Below, one piece after another: positions 8,570 through 16,037 of a stretch of DNA of 64,000 nt. The stretch is taken from contig NZ_CP059572.1 of NCBI RefSeq assembly GCF_019175365.1, positions 5,952,001-6,016,000 on the forward strand, read 5' to 3'. Below the pieces are notes generated by a model. That model saw only the letters and a list, made by a program, of their open reading frames with translations. It made no database searches and was not told the DNA's origin. Both the position numbers and the translations under genes were made by a program. The stretch comes from Actinomadura graeca. Lineage in GTDB: Bacteria; Actinomycetota; Actinomycetes; Streptosporangiales; Streptosporangiaceae. How positions within the stretch are numbered: the first letter of the stretch is position 1; each line of letters begins with the position of its first letter.

Positions 8570-9924
8570 CGGACGGTCTCCAGTTCGGGTTCGGCGACCG
8601 GGGCGGGGGGCGTGTGGCGCATCCTGCGCAGGACGCTGATCGTCGCGGCGGCGAGGACGGTGTAGACGGCGAGGACGATGTACAGGCCGTAGCGCAGGCC
8701 CGGGTTCGGGTTGATCGCCTCCTCGGTGCGCATCACCCCGTAGACGATCCAGGGCTGCCGCCCGACCTCGGTGGTCGTCCAGCCCGCCTCCATGGCGACG
8801 GCGGCCATCAGGCCGGTGAGGGCGGCGGCGCGGAGGAACCACGGCCTCCAGGGCAGATCGCGGTGGCCGCGGCGGCGCAGCCACCAGGCGAGGGCCCACC
8901 AGGCGGCGAGGGCCAGCAGGACCATACCGAGCGCGATCATGATCTCGAAGGAGGTCTTGACGACCTCGGCGGGCGGGCGGTCGCCCGCCGGGATCGCGTC
9001 CATGCCGCGCAGGGTGGCGTGGGCGTCGAACCGCAGCATCAGGGAGAGGGCGTTCGGGATCTCGAAGACCGCGAAGCGGAACGGCTGCCCGGCCTCGGTG
9101 TGCTCGATGCCCTCCATGGCGGCGAACTTGGCGGGCTGGTTGTCGGCGACGAACCGCACCGCCCAGTCGCCCACGATCACCTGGAGCGGGGCGCAGACCG
9201 CGCCGAGCGAGAACGGGATGGCGAAGCCGATCCGGTTGTAGCGGTCGTCGCGCCCGGCCTTGCGGTCGCGCAGGAGCCCGACCGCATACACCGACGCCAC
9301 GATGAACCCGCAGACCATGAGCGACGCGAGGATCAGGTGGACGGCCTGGACGGGCGTGGCGGGGTTGAACATCGCGGCCAGCGGATCGACGTCGGTGACC
9401 TTGCCGTCGACCAGCTTGAAGCCCCGCGGCTGGTTCATCCAGGAGTTGACCGTGAGGACGAACGACGCCGACAGCAGCCCCGCGACCACGACGGGGATCC
9501 CCGTGAGGAAGTGGGCGCGGGGGGAGAGGCGGTCCCAGCCGTACAGGTAGACGCCCATGAAGATCGCCTCGATGAAGAAGGCGATGCCCTCCAGCGCGAA
9601 CGCGGTGCCGAACACCTGCCCGTACTTGTCCATGAAGCCCGGCCAGAGCGTGCCCATCTCGAAGGACAGGACGGTGCCGGACACGGCGCCGACGGCGAAC
9701 AGCACGCCCGCGGCCTTCATCCAGCGCCGGGCGAGCTCGGCGTAGACGGCGTCGCCGGTGCGCAGCGCGCGCCATTCGGCGAGCAGGGTGAGGGCGGGCA
9801 GGCCGATGCCGATCGAGGCCAGCACGATGTGGAAGCCCAGGGTGAAGGCCATCTGCTGGCGCGCGGCCATGAAGTCGGCCGGGGACGCGGCGCCCTGCCC
9901 GGTGAGGAGCGCGACGGTGCTCAT
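8566..9924 (-). CDS. cydA: cytochrome bd ubiquinol oxidase subunit I
   Basis: The 452-aa subunit carries the haems. Visible features are the N-terminal 'GFHIVLASIGIGLPAL' (conserved His), 'FEMGTLWPGFMDKYG', 'TVNSWMNQPRGF', and the diagnostic GRQPW motif followed by TEEA near the C-terminus. The Q-loop is short. ATG 9924 gives the usual start region; longer reading frames run into a palindromic regulatory array. The gene is divergent from blaI, with the shared 9925-10016 gap holding three GTAGTACTAC-type repeats, so control of the oxidase by BlaI is likely. Confidence 0.93.
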   Translation of the reverse strand: MSTVALLTGQGAASPADFMAARQQMAFTLGFHIVLASIGIGLPALTLLAEWRALRTGDAVYAELARRWMKAAGVLFAVGAVSGTVLSFEMGTLWPGFMDKYGQVFGTAFALEGIAFFIEAIFMGVYLYGWDRLSPRAHFLTGIPVVVAGLLSASFVLTVNSWMNQPRGFKLVDGKVTDVDPLAAMFNPATPVQAVHLILASLMVCGFIVASVYAVGLLRDRKAGRDDRYNRIGFAIPFSLGAVCAPLQVIVGDWAVRFVADNQPAKFAAMEGIEHTEAGQPFRFAVFEIPNALSLMLRFDAHATLRGMDAIPAGDRPPAEVVKTSFEIMIALGMVLLALAAWWALAWWLRRRGHRDLPWRPWFLRAAALTGLMAAVAMEAGWTTTEVGRQPWIVYGVMRTEEAINPNPGLRYGLYIVLAVYTVLAAATISVLRRMRHTPPAPVAEPELETVR

Positions 9925-9934
9925 ACGACCCAAT

Positions 9935-9974
9935 GTAGTACTACAAGTCGTAGTACTAAAGCCCGTAGTACTAC
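9935..9974. promoter_or_regulatory. BlaI-type operator array, three GTAGTACTAC units at 15-bp period
   Basis: Units lie at 9935-9944, 9950-9959 (last base changed) and 9965-9974. Read between units, they give TACTAC-N5-GTAGTA dyads, the form expected for BlaI/MecI-family repressors. The array lies between cydA (minus) and blaI (plus). Confidence 0.75.
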
Positions 9975-10016
9975 CTGACGTGGTGACATGGCTCTCCATC
10001 GGATAGCCTGGCTCGC

Positions 10017-10400
10017 GTGAAGGGTCTGGGAGAGCTTGAACGCACGGTCATGGAGATCCTGTGGGCGCGTGAGGACGCCGGCATCGAGGCCGCCACGGCC
10101 CGGGACGTGAGCCGCGCGCTCGCCGGGGACCGCGATCTCGCGCACACCACGGTCATGACCGTCCTCGACAGGCTCGCCAAGAAGGGCTTCCTCGAACGCG
10201 AGCGCGACGGGCGGGCCTGGCGCTACCAGCCGGTGGCCAGCCGTGAGGGCTATGTCACCGAGCTGATGCTCGGTGCCCTCAACGAGACCGGCGACCGCGA
10301 TGCCGCCCTGGCCCATTTCGTCCGCTCGGTCTCCAGCGACGAGATCGACGTGATCCGCCAGGCCCTGGCCAGCCTCACGAGTAAGGAACCACCGGCATGA
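10017..10400 (+). CDS. blaI: BlaI/MecI/CopY family transcriptional repressor
   Basis: The 127-aa protein has an N-terminal winged helix ('LGELERTVMEILWAREDA', 'HTTVMTVLDRLAKKGFLERERDGRAWRY') and a C-terminal dimerisation helix, the classical BlaI layout. GTG 10017 lies seven bases after a -10-like TAGCCT, so the transcript is probably leaderless. The next gene, an M56 metallopeptidase, overlaps by ATGA. In the known BlaI-BlaR system the protease triggers loss of the repressor. Here the operator array faces cydAB, so the pair may control respiration, which echoes the M. tuberculosis BlaI regulon that includes ATP synthase genes. Confidence 0.88.
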   Translation: MKGLGELERTVMEILWAREDAGIEAATARDVSRALAGDRDLAHTTVMTVLDRLAKKGFLERERDGRAWRYQPVASREGYVTELMLGALNETGDRDAALAHFVRSVSSDEIDVIRQALASLTSKEPPA

Positions 10401-11305
10401 CCGGCACCGCCCTGCTCGCATTGATCTCCCTGGCGACGATCGGCGGGGCGCACCTGCTGTCCCGGGCCCATTGGACGTGGCGGACGCCGCGCACCGGGAT
10501 CGCGCTCTGGCAGGCCCTCGGGCTGTGCTGGGGCGTCGCCACCATCGGCGCGCTCCTCGGACTCGCGCTGCTGCCCTACGGCAGGGGCATCGCGGGCGGG
10601 GTGCCGGGCCTGTTCGACGACCAGGCGGCCCGGCTGGACGCGCCGCACCTGGCGGCGCTGCTGGCTGCGGTCAGCCTCACCTGCGTGCTGCTGGTGATGC
10701 TGATGTACGCGGTGGTGCGTGTCGTGCGGGCGCGCGCGCGGCACCGGGCCTTGCTGGCCCTGGTGTCGCGGCGGGACTCGGCCGTGCCCGGGACGCTGGT
10801 CCTGGACCACCCGGGGGCCGCCGCCTACTGCGTGCCGGGCGTCCGGTCGTCGAAGGTCGTGGTCAGCGCCGGGACGATGGAGCTGCTCGACCGTGCGGAG
10901 CTGGCCGCCGTGCTCGCGCACGAGCGCGCCCACGCCCGCGAGCGCCACGACCTGGTGCTGCTGCCGTTCGCGTCGCTGCGGCAGGTGTTCCCGCAGTTCC
11001 GGCTGGTCGGACGGTGCCTGGACGCGGTGGAGCTGCTGATCGAGATGGCCGCCGACGACCGAGCCCGCTCGGGACGGCCGCCGCGCGAGCTGGCGACCGC
11101 GCTGCTGCGGTTCGCCGCGGCGCGTCCCGCCGCCGCGCCGTCCGGGACGCTCGGGGTCGCCTCCGCCGGTGACATCCCGGTGATGGCGCGCGTGAACCGG
11201 CTCCTGGAGCCGCAGGCGCTGCCGCGGGCGACCCGCGTCGCCGCCACCGTCGCCGTGCCGGTCATCGCGGGCCTGCCGCTGCTGCTGATCGCCCTGCCCC
11301 ACTGA
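10397..11305 (+). CDS. M56 family (BlaR1/MecR1-like) membrane metallopeptidase
   Basis: The 302-aa protein has about four membrane segments (residues 1-20, 35-60, 85-112, 280-300). A zinc peptidase motif HERAH is at residues 175-179 ('LAAVLAHERAHARERHD'). It lacks the C-terminal penicillin-binding sensor domain of staphylococcal BlaR1, as is usual for actinobacterial homologues, so beta-lactam sensing cannot be inferred. It is coupled to blaI by a 4-bp overlap and probably inactivates BlaI by proteolysis upon an unknown membrane signal. Confidence 0.85.
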   Translation: MTGTALLALISLATIGGAHLLSRAHWTWRTPRTGIALWQALGLCWGVATIGALLGLALLPYGRGIAGGVPGLFDDQAARLDAPHLAALLAAVSLTCVLLVMLMYAVVRVVRARARHRALLALVSRRDSAVPGTLVLDHPGAAAYCVPGVRSSKVVVSAGTMELLDRAELAAVLAHERAHARERHDLVLLPFASLRQVFPQFRLVGRCLDAVELLIEMAADDRARSGRPPRELATALLRFAAARPAAAPSGTLGVASAGDIPVMARVNRLLEPQALPRATRVAATVAVPVIAGLPLLLIALPH

Positions 11306-11338
11306 AACGCCCTGCCCTGCTTGCGCCGCCTGCCTTGC

Positions 11339-12880
11339 TCAATCGGCCTGCCCTGCTGATCCGTGCGGGCCGGGGTCCGGGCGGCGCAGGACGAGGAGGG
11401 CGACGGCGAGCGCCGCCACGAGCAGGCCCGCCGAGACGGCGAAGGCCAGGTGGTAGCCGGAGGTCAGCGCGGTGGCCTCGTCCCGGCCGTCCGCCCGCAG
11501 GCCCGCGGTGCGGGAGGCGGCGAGCGTGGTCAGGACCGCGACGCCGAGGGCCATGCCCACCTGCTGGACGGTGGTGAACAGCCCCGAGGCGAGGCCCGCG
11601 TCCTGCGGTCCGGCGCCGGACATGCCGAGCCCGGTCAGCGCCGGCAGGACGAGCCCGGCCCCGGCGACCAGCACGAACACCGGGAGCAGATCGGGGACGT
11701 ACGCGGCGTCCGCCGGGACGGTGGCGAGCCGGGCCATCGCGCCGGCGAGCAGGACCAGCCCGGCCACCAGGACGAGACGCTCGCCGAACCGCCCGGACAG
11801 GCGCGCGGAGACCAGCAGCGACACCGCGCCGATCGCGACGGCCGCCGGGAGCATCGCCAGACCCGTGTCGAGCGCCCCATAGCCGAGGACCTTCTGCATG
11901 TAGAGGGCGACGATGACCTGGAACGCGAACATCGCCGACAGGGTCAGCAGCTGGACGAGATAGGCGCCGGAGACGTTGCGCGAGCGCAGGAACCGCAGCG
12001 GCATCAGCGGCGTCGCGGCGGTCGCCTGCCGGAAGGCGAAGGCCGCGAGGAGGACCAGGGAAACGGCGCCGAGGACGAGGGTGTGCGCGGCGAGCCAGCC
12101 GTGCCGCTCCACCTTGACCACGGTGTAGATCCCCAGCATCAGGCCGGAGGTGACGAGTACGGCGCCCAGGGCGTCGGCTCCGGCCGCTATCCCGGCGCCG
12201 CGGTCGCGCGGCAGCGCGGGGAGCGCCAGAAGGATCGTGGCGGCGCCGATCGGCAGGTTGACGAGGAAGATCCAGTGCCAGCTCAGGGTGTCGGTGAGCA
12301 CCCCGCCGAGCACCTGCCCGATGGACGCCCCGGCGGCGCCGGTGAAGCTGAGGATCCCGATCGCGCGGGCGCGTTCGCGGGCGCCGGTGAACAGCGTCAC
12401 GAGGATGCCGAGGACGACGGCGGAGGCCAGGGCGCTCCCGACGCCCTGGAGGAACCGGGCGGCGATCAGCAGGGCCGGGCCGGTCGCGGCGCCCGCCAGC
12501 AGGGACGCGGCCGTGAACAGGGCGTTCCCGGCCAGGAACAGCGCCTTGCGGCCGAGCAGGTCGCCGAGCCGCCCGGCGAGGAGCAGCAGGCCGCCCAGGG
12601 GGATCAGGTAGGCGTTGACGATCCAGCTCAGCCCGGCGGAGGAGAAGCCGAGGTCCTGCTGGATGGCGGGCATCGCCACGGTGACGATGCTGCCGTCCAG
12701 GATCGTCATGAGCATCGTCGCGGACAGCACGCCCAGCGCGGCCCAGCGGGACCGCGGCAGGGAGACGCTTTCCGGCGACGGCGACGGCGGCACCTGCGCC
12801 TGCGCCTGCGTCTGCGCCTGTGCGGCGGGGGAGGCGGGCGGCTGCGATGCGGGCCGCGGGGAGGGGTGTGAGGAGGACAT
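11339..12880 (-). CDS. DHA2-family (14-TMS) MFS drug exporter
   Basis: The 513-aa protein starts at ATG 12880, which has AGGAG six bases upstream. The N-terminal tail is low complexity (alternating Gln-Ala then Pro-Ser). The transporter core shows the EmrB/QacA signatures 'MLMTILDGSIVTVAMPAIQQDL' (motif D) and 'GRLGDLLGRKALFLAG' (motif A), and about fourteen membrane spans. It lies 72 bp downstream of a MarR regulator on the same strand, suggesting a drug-inducible export operon. The substrate is unknown. Confidence 0.88.
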   Translation of the reverse strand: MSSSHPSPRPASQPPASPAAQAQTQAQAQVPPSPSPESVSLPRSRWAALGVLSATMLMTILDGSIVTVAMPAIQQDLGFSSAGLSWIVNAYLIPLGGLLLLAGRLGDLLGRKALFLAGNALFTAASLLAGAATGPALLIAARFLQGVGSALASAVVLGILVTLFTGARERARAIGILSFTGAAGASIGQVLGGVLTDTLSWHWIFLVNLPIGAATILLALPALPRDRGAGIAAGADALGAVLVTSGLMLGIYTVVKVERHGWLAAHTLVLGAVSLVLLAAFAFRQATAATPLMPLRFLRSRNVSGAYLVQLLTLSAMFAFQVIVALYMQKVLGYGALDTGLAMLPAAVAIGAVSLLVSARLSGRFGERLVLVAGLVLLAGAMARLATVPADAAYVPDLLPVFVLVAGAGLVLPALTGLGMSGAGPQDAGLASGLFTTVQQVGMALGVAVLTTLAASRTAGLRADGRDEATALTSGYHLAFAVSAGLLVAALAVALLVLRRPDPGPHGSAGQAD

Positions 12881-12952
12881 GGTCGGCTCCTGTTCCGGGG
12901 ACACAGGAGAGACCGTAGCAGATAGTTTCGTAACAGACGATCCCTTGCAGAC

Positions 12953-13441
12953 CTACTTCGTCCGCTGCCTGGCCCGCCGCACCGGCCGCGGGTTCTCGGC
13001 GGGGGTGCTCAGATGGCCTTCGGCCAGGATCCGCAGGGCGCTCAGGAAGGCCGCGCGCGTCTCGTCCGGCAGCGCGTCGAGGGCCGCGCGGTGCACGCGG
13101 TCGACGACCTCCCGGCTCCGGGCGGCGGCCCGCTCGCCCGCCTCGGTGACCGCGATGACGCGGGCGCGGCGGTCGGCCGTGGACGGGCGGCGCTCGGCGA
13201 GGCCGTCCTTCTCCAGGGCGTCGACGGTCACGACCATGGTGGTCTTGTCCATGTCGCCGATCTCGGCGAGCTCGATCTGGGTGCGCTCCGCCTCCAGGGC
13301 GTGCACCAGGACGCAGTGCATCCGCGGCGTGAGGCCGATCTCTGCGAGGGCCGCCGTCATCTGGGTCTTCAGGACGTGCGAGGTGTGGTCGAGGAAGAAC
13401 GACAGGTCCGGTTCGGCGTTCGCGGGGGCGAGGGCGGTCAT
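12953..13441 (-). CDS. MarR-family transcriptional regulator
   Basis: The 162-aa protein has the MarR winged helix ('RTQIELAEIGDMDKTTMVVTVDALEKDGLAERRPSTADRRARVIAVTEAG'), including the DRRARV wing. It precedes the DHA2 exporter in the same orientation and probably represses it. The gap downstream (12881-12952) has a relatively A/T-rich patch (CAGATAGTTTCGTAACAGAC) that may hold the exporter's promoter. The start ATG 13441 lies about 75 bp from the divergent trpS leader. Confidence 0.85.
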   Translation of the reverse strand: MTALAPANAEPDLSFFLDHTSHVLKTQMTAALAEIGLTPRMHCVLVHALEAERTQIELAEIGDMDKTTMVVTVDALEKDGLAERRPSTADRRARVIAVTEAGERAAARSREVVDRVHRAALDALPDETRAAFLSALRILAEGHLSTPAENPRPVRRARQRTK

Positions 13442-13515
13442 CCGCCCAGCGTACCCACATGGTTCCGTTCTGGATTATCTGCTTGCCGCCGTATCCGGTC
13501 GGCTATCCTGGGCGC

Positions 13516-13554
13516 GTGAACCGCACCGCGTGTCAGGGCTGGTGGCCGTCCTAG
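13516..13554 (+). CDS. trpS leader peptide MNRTACQGWWPS
   Basis: The 12-codon reading frame GTG-AAC-CGC-ACC-GCG-TGT-... ends TGG TGG CCG TCC TAG. Two adjacent Trp codons (13540-13545) sit directly over the first arm of an attenuator. GTG 13516 follows a -10-like TATCCT (13504-13509) by six bases, so the mRNA may begin at the GTG. The peptide's role is to report charging of tRNA-Trp: ribosome stalling here would favour antitermination. It is too short for routine gene calling. The peptide itself has not been shown to be made. Confidence 0.72.
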   Translation: MNRTACQGWWPS

Positions 13555-13609
13555 GACGGCCGATGCCCCACGCCCCGGGCCGTCCGCTGGACGGCCCTCT
13601 TCCTTCTCC
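13544..13609 (+). promoter_or_regulatory. ribosome-mediated transcription attenuator of trpS
   Basis: There are four mutually complementary segments: A GGCCGTCC (13544-13551), B GGACGGCC (13554-13561), C GGGCCGTCC (13577-13585), D GGACGGCCC (13589-13597). C:D with a 3-base loop and the pyrimidine-rich TCTTCCTTCTCC form the terminator, B:C the antiterminator and A:B the protector. A ribosome stalled at the Trp codons would mask A, free B and prevent C:D. Confidence 0.75.
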
Positions 13610-13662
13610 GTGACCCGGAGGCCGTCCCGCCGGACGCGCCCCCCGAACCGGAGGAGAGACCC

Positions 13663-14724
13663 GTGCAGACCACCACCCCCGACGAGACCGACGTCCAGCG
13701 CCGTGAGCTGGAGGAACGCGTCGCCGCAGACCCGGCCGCGTTCCGCGTCCTGACCGGCGACCGGCCCACCGGCCCGCTCCACCTCGGCCACTACTTCGGC
13801 ACGCTCGCCAACCGCGTCCGCCTCCAGCGGGCGGGCGTCGAGCTGTTCGTCCTGGTCGCCGACTACCAGGTGCTCACCGACCGGGACGTGGCCGACCACC
13901 TGGACGAGCACGTGGAGGGTCTGGTCGCCGACTACCTGGCCGCCGGGGTCGACCCGTCCGCCGCGACGGTGTTCCGGCACAGCGCCGTGCCCGCGCTCAA
14001 CCAGCTGATGCTCCCGTTCCTGTCGCTGGTGTCGATCGCGGAGCTGCGCCGCAACCCGACCGTGAAGGACGAGATCTCCGCGTCCCGGCAGACGTCGGTC
14101 AGCGGGCTCATGTTCACCTATCCCGTCCACCAGGCCGCCGACATCCTGTTCTGCAAGGCGAACCTCGTCCCGGTCGGCAGGGACCAGCTCCCGCACCAGG
14201 AGATCACCCGGACGATCGCGCGCCGCTTCAACGAGCGGTACGGGCCCGTCTTCCCGGTGCCGGACGCCCTGCTGTCGGACGCGCCGCTGCTGCTCGGCAC
14301 GGACGGGCGGAAGATGGGCAAGAGCCGCGGCAACGCCGTCGCGCTGTCGGCGACCGCGGACGAGACGGCCCGGCTGATCAGGCGCGCGGTCACCGACGAC
14401 GACCGGCACATCGCCTACGCGCCCGAGACCCGCCCGGGGGTGTCCAACCTCGTCCTGATCGCCGCGCTCTGCCAGGGCCGCGACCCGCACGAGGTCGCCG
14501 GCGAGATCGGGTCCGGTGGCGCCGCGGCGCTCAAGCGGACCGTGACCGAGGCGGTGAACGAGTTCCTGCGCCCCCTCCGCGCCCGCCGCGCCGAGCTCGC
14601 CGCCGACCGCGCCTACCTGCGCGGGGTGCTCGCCGACGGCGACGCCCGCGCCAACGCGATGGCGGACCGCACGCTCGCCGAGGTCAGGGAGGCGATGTCC
14701 GGTCCGGGCCGGGGCGGACGCTGA
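13663..14724 (+). CDS. trpS: tryptophan--tRNA ligase (probably auxiliary, attenuation-controlled)
   Basis: The 353-aa class I synthetase charges tRNA-Trp in the cytoplasm. The HIGH-like motif is 'PLHLGHYFG' and the KMSKS-like motif is 'GRKMGKS'. The GTG start follows GGAGGAGAG by four bases. Its leader encodes a Trp-Trp peptide with terminator/antiterminator segments. In S. coelicolor an auxiliary, indolmycin-resistant TrpRS is reported to be controlled by the same mechanism, and such duplicates commonly protect against tryptophan analogue antibiotics. Whether a second trpS exists in this genome cannot be seen here. Confidence 0.9.
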   Translation: MQTTTPDETDVQRRELEERVAADPAAFRVLTGDRPTGPLHLGHYFGTLANRVRLQRAGVELFVLVADYQVLTDRDVADHLDEHVEGLVADYLAAGVDPSAATVFRHSAVPALNQLMLPFLSLVSIAELRRNPTVKDEISASRQTSVSGLMFTYPVHQAADILFCKANLVPVGRDQLPHQEITRTIARRFNERYGPVFPVPDALLSDAPLLLGTDGRKMGKSRGNAVALSATADETARLIRRAVTDDDRHIAYAPETRPGVSNLVLIAALCQGRDPHEVAGEIGSGGAAALKRTVTEAVNEFLRPLRARRAELAADRAYLRGVLADGDARANAMADRTLAEVREAMSGPGRGGR

Positions 14725-14727
14725 AGG

Positions 14728-14786
14728 CGGCGGGTGGTCGGCGGCGGCAGGCGGCGGGCGGCGGGCGGCAGGCGGCGGGCGGCGGA
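14728..14786. repeat. GGCGGCGGG/GGCGGCAGG low-complexity repeat
   Basis: Imperfect tandem copies of a GGCGGC(G/A)GG unit fill the gap between the convergent trpS and MarR genes. The run is strongly purine-rich on the plus strand and could form G-quadruplex or terminator-like structures. Confidence 0.6.
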
Positions 14787-15305
14787 TCAGCCCGCGGTGA
14801 GGCCGCTCCCGTCCGCGAGGGTGCCCAGCGTGCGCGCGACGACGGCGCGCTCACCCGGCGGGAGGGCCGCCGCGATCTGGTCGTCGACGGACCGGGCCGC
14901 GGCGGCGCACTGGGCGAGGAGCCGCCGTCCCTCGCCGGTGAGGGTCAGCACCTGGCGCCGCCGGTCGCGCGGATCGCGGACGCGCTCGATCGCCCCGAGC
15001 CGCACCAGGTGGTCGGCCAGGGAGACCACGAGGCTCGGCACGACGCCCATCGTCGCGGCCACGTCGAGCTGGGACGCGGCGAGGCCCCGGCTGACGACCG
15101 CCAGCAGCCCCGCGTGCTTCGGTTTGAGGCCGAGCGGCGCGAGCGCCTCGGCGAACCGGTCCGTCGCGAGCGCGCCGAGCGTCACCAGCTGGAACGTCAG
15201 CGTCCCCGGCAGCGCCGCGTGAGGCGCCCCGGACGGGCCGGGCGGCGGGGGCGTCCCGTCCGGCGTCCCGTCCGGCGACCCGGGGGGCGGCTCGACGTCG
15301 GTCAT
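14787..15305 (-). CDS. MarR-family transcriptional regulator
   Basis: The 172-aa protein begins with a Pro/Gly-rich tail (about residues 1-30), followed by a MarR domain with winged helix 'LAASQLDVAATMGVVPSLVVSLADHLVRLGAIERVRDPRDRRRQVLTLTGEG'. The ATG at 15305 lies about 60 bp from an inverted repeat shared with the divergent TetR gene. The target is unknown. It could co-regulate the divergent TetR/glycosylase operon, but adjacency is the only evidence. Confidence 0.82.
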   Translation of the reverse strand: MTDVEPPPGSPDGTPDGTPPPPGPSGAPHAALPGTLTFQLVTLGALATDRFAEALAPLGLKPKHAGLLAVVSRGLAASQLDVAATMGVVPSLVVSLADHLVRLGAIERVRDPRDRRRQVLTLTGEGRRLLAQCAAAARSVDDQIAAALPPGERAVVARTLGTLADGSGLTAG

Positions 15306-15365
15306 GGCCGCGATGCTATGCGAGGGCGCGCACGGCGCCCGCCGGGCGTGTCCCGCCAAAGAGTA

Positions 15366-15383
15366 GAACGGAATTCTTCGTTC
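15366..15383. promoter_or_regulatory. inverted repeat in the MarR/TetR intergenic region
   Basis: GAACG (15366-15370) and CGTTC (15379-15383) flank an EcoRI-like GAATTC. A -10-like TATTAT follows at 15387-15392. This is a candidate operator for the divergent MarR or TetR regulator. Confidence 0.4.
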
Positions 15384-15398
15384 CCATATTATGGAGGC

Positions 15399-16037
15399 AT
15401 GGACAGCACCACGCAGGCGCCCATGAGCGGGCGCAAGGCGCAGGCGGCGCGCAACGACGAGCTGATCCGCGAGGCGGCGCGGGCGGTGTTCACCGCCGAT
15501 CCGGGCGCGCCGATCTCCGCCGTCGCCGAGCACGCCGGGGTCGGCATCAGCGCCCTCTACCGCCGGTACAAGAGCAAGGAGGACCTGCTCCAGCGCCTCG
15601 CCGACGACGGGATGGACCGCTATCTCGCCGAGGTGGAGGCGGCCCTCGCCGACGAGGGCGACCCGTGGGCGGCCTTCGCCGGCTTCATGCGCCGCTGCCT
15701 GGACATCGGCGCCGGCTCCCTCACCATGCGGCTCGCTGGGACCTTCGAGGTCACCGAGGCGATGAGCGAGAAGGGCCGGCGGATCCACGCCGCCACCCAG
15801 CGCCTGCTCGACCGGTCGAAGGAGGCGGGTGTGCTGCGTCCCGGGATCGAGGTCGGGGACGTCTCCGTCCTGCTGGAGCACCTGCACACGATCAGGATCG
15901 GCGACGACGAGCGCATGAACCGGCTCCAGCACCGCTACCTCGCCCTGATGCTGGACGCCCTGCGCCTGACGGACGCCGGGGAGCTGCCGGGTCCTCCTCC
16001 GACCTGGCAGGAGCTCCGGGGCCGGTATGACGACTGA
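15399..16037 (+). CDS. TetR-family transcriptional regulator
   Basis: The 212-aa protein has an N-terminal HTH ('REAARAVFTADPGAPISAVAEHAGVGISALYRRYKSKEDLLQRLADD') and a helical ligand domain. ATG 15399 lies six bases after TATTAT, so a leaderless transcript is plausible; an internal ATG at 15423 is an alternative. Its last codons overlap the start of the next gene by 11 bp. TetR control of a DNA-repair glycosylase-like gene would fit a response to a DNA-alkylating agent, but this is inferred. Confidence 0.87.
   Translation: MDSTTQAPMSGRKAQAARNDELIREAARAVFTADPGAPISAVAEHAGVGISALYRRYKSKEDLLQRLADDGMDRYLAEVEAALADEGDPWAAFAGFMRRCLDIGAGSLTMRLAGTFEVTEAMSEKGRRIHAATQRLLDRSKEAGVLRPGIEVGDVSVLLEHLHTIRIGDDERMNRLQHRYLALMLDALRLTDAGELPGPPPTWQELRGRYDD

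Noticed and set aside
14728..14786. Short regular repeats that could suggest a CRISPR array
   Set aside because: Units are 9 bp and contiguous without spacers; no cas genes are nearby. It is a simple GC repeat.
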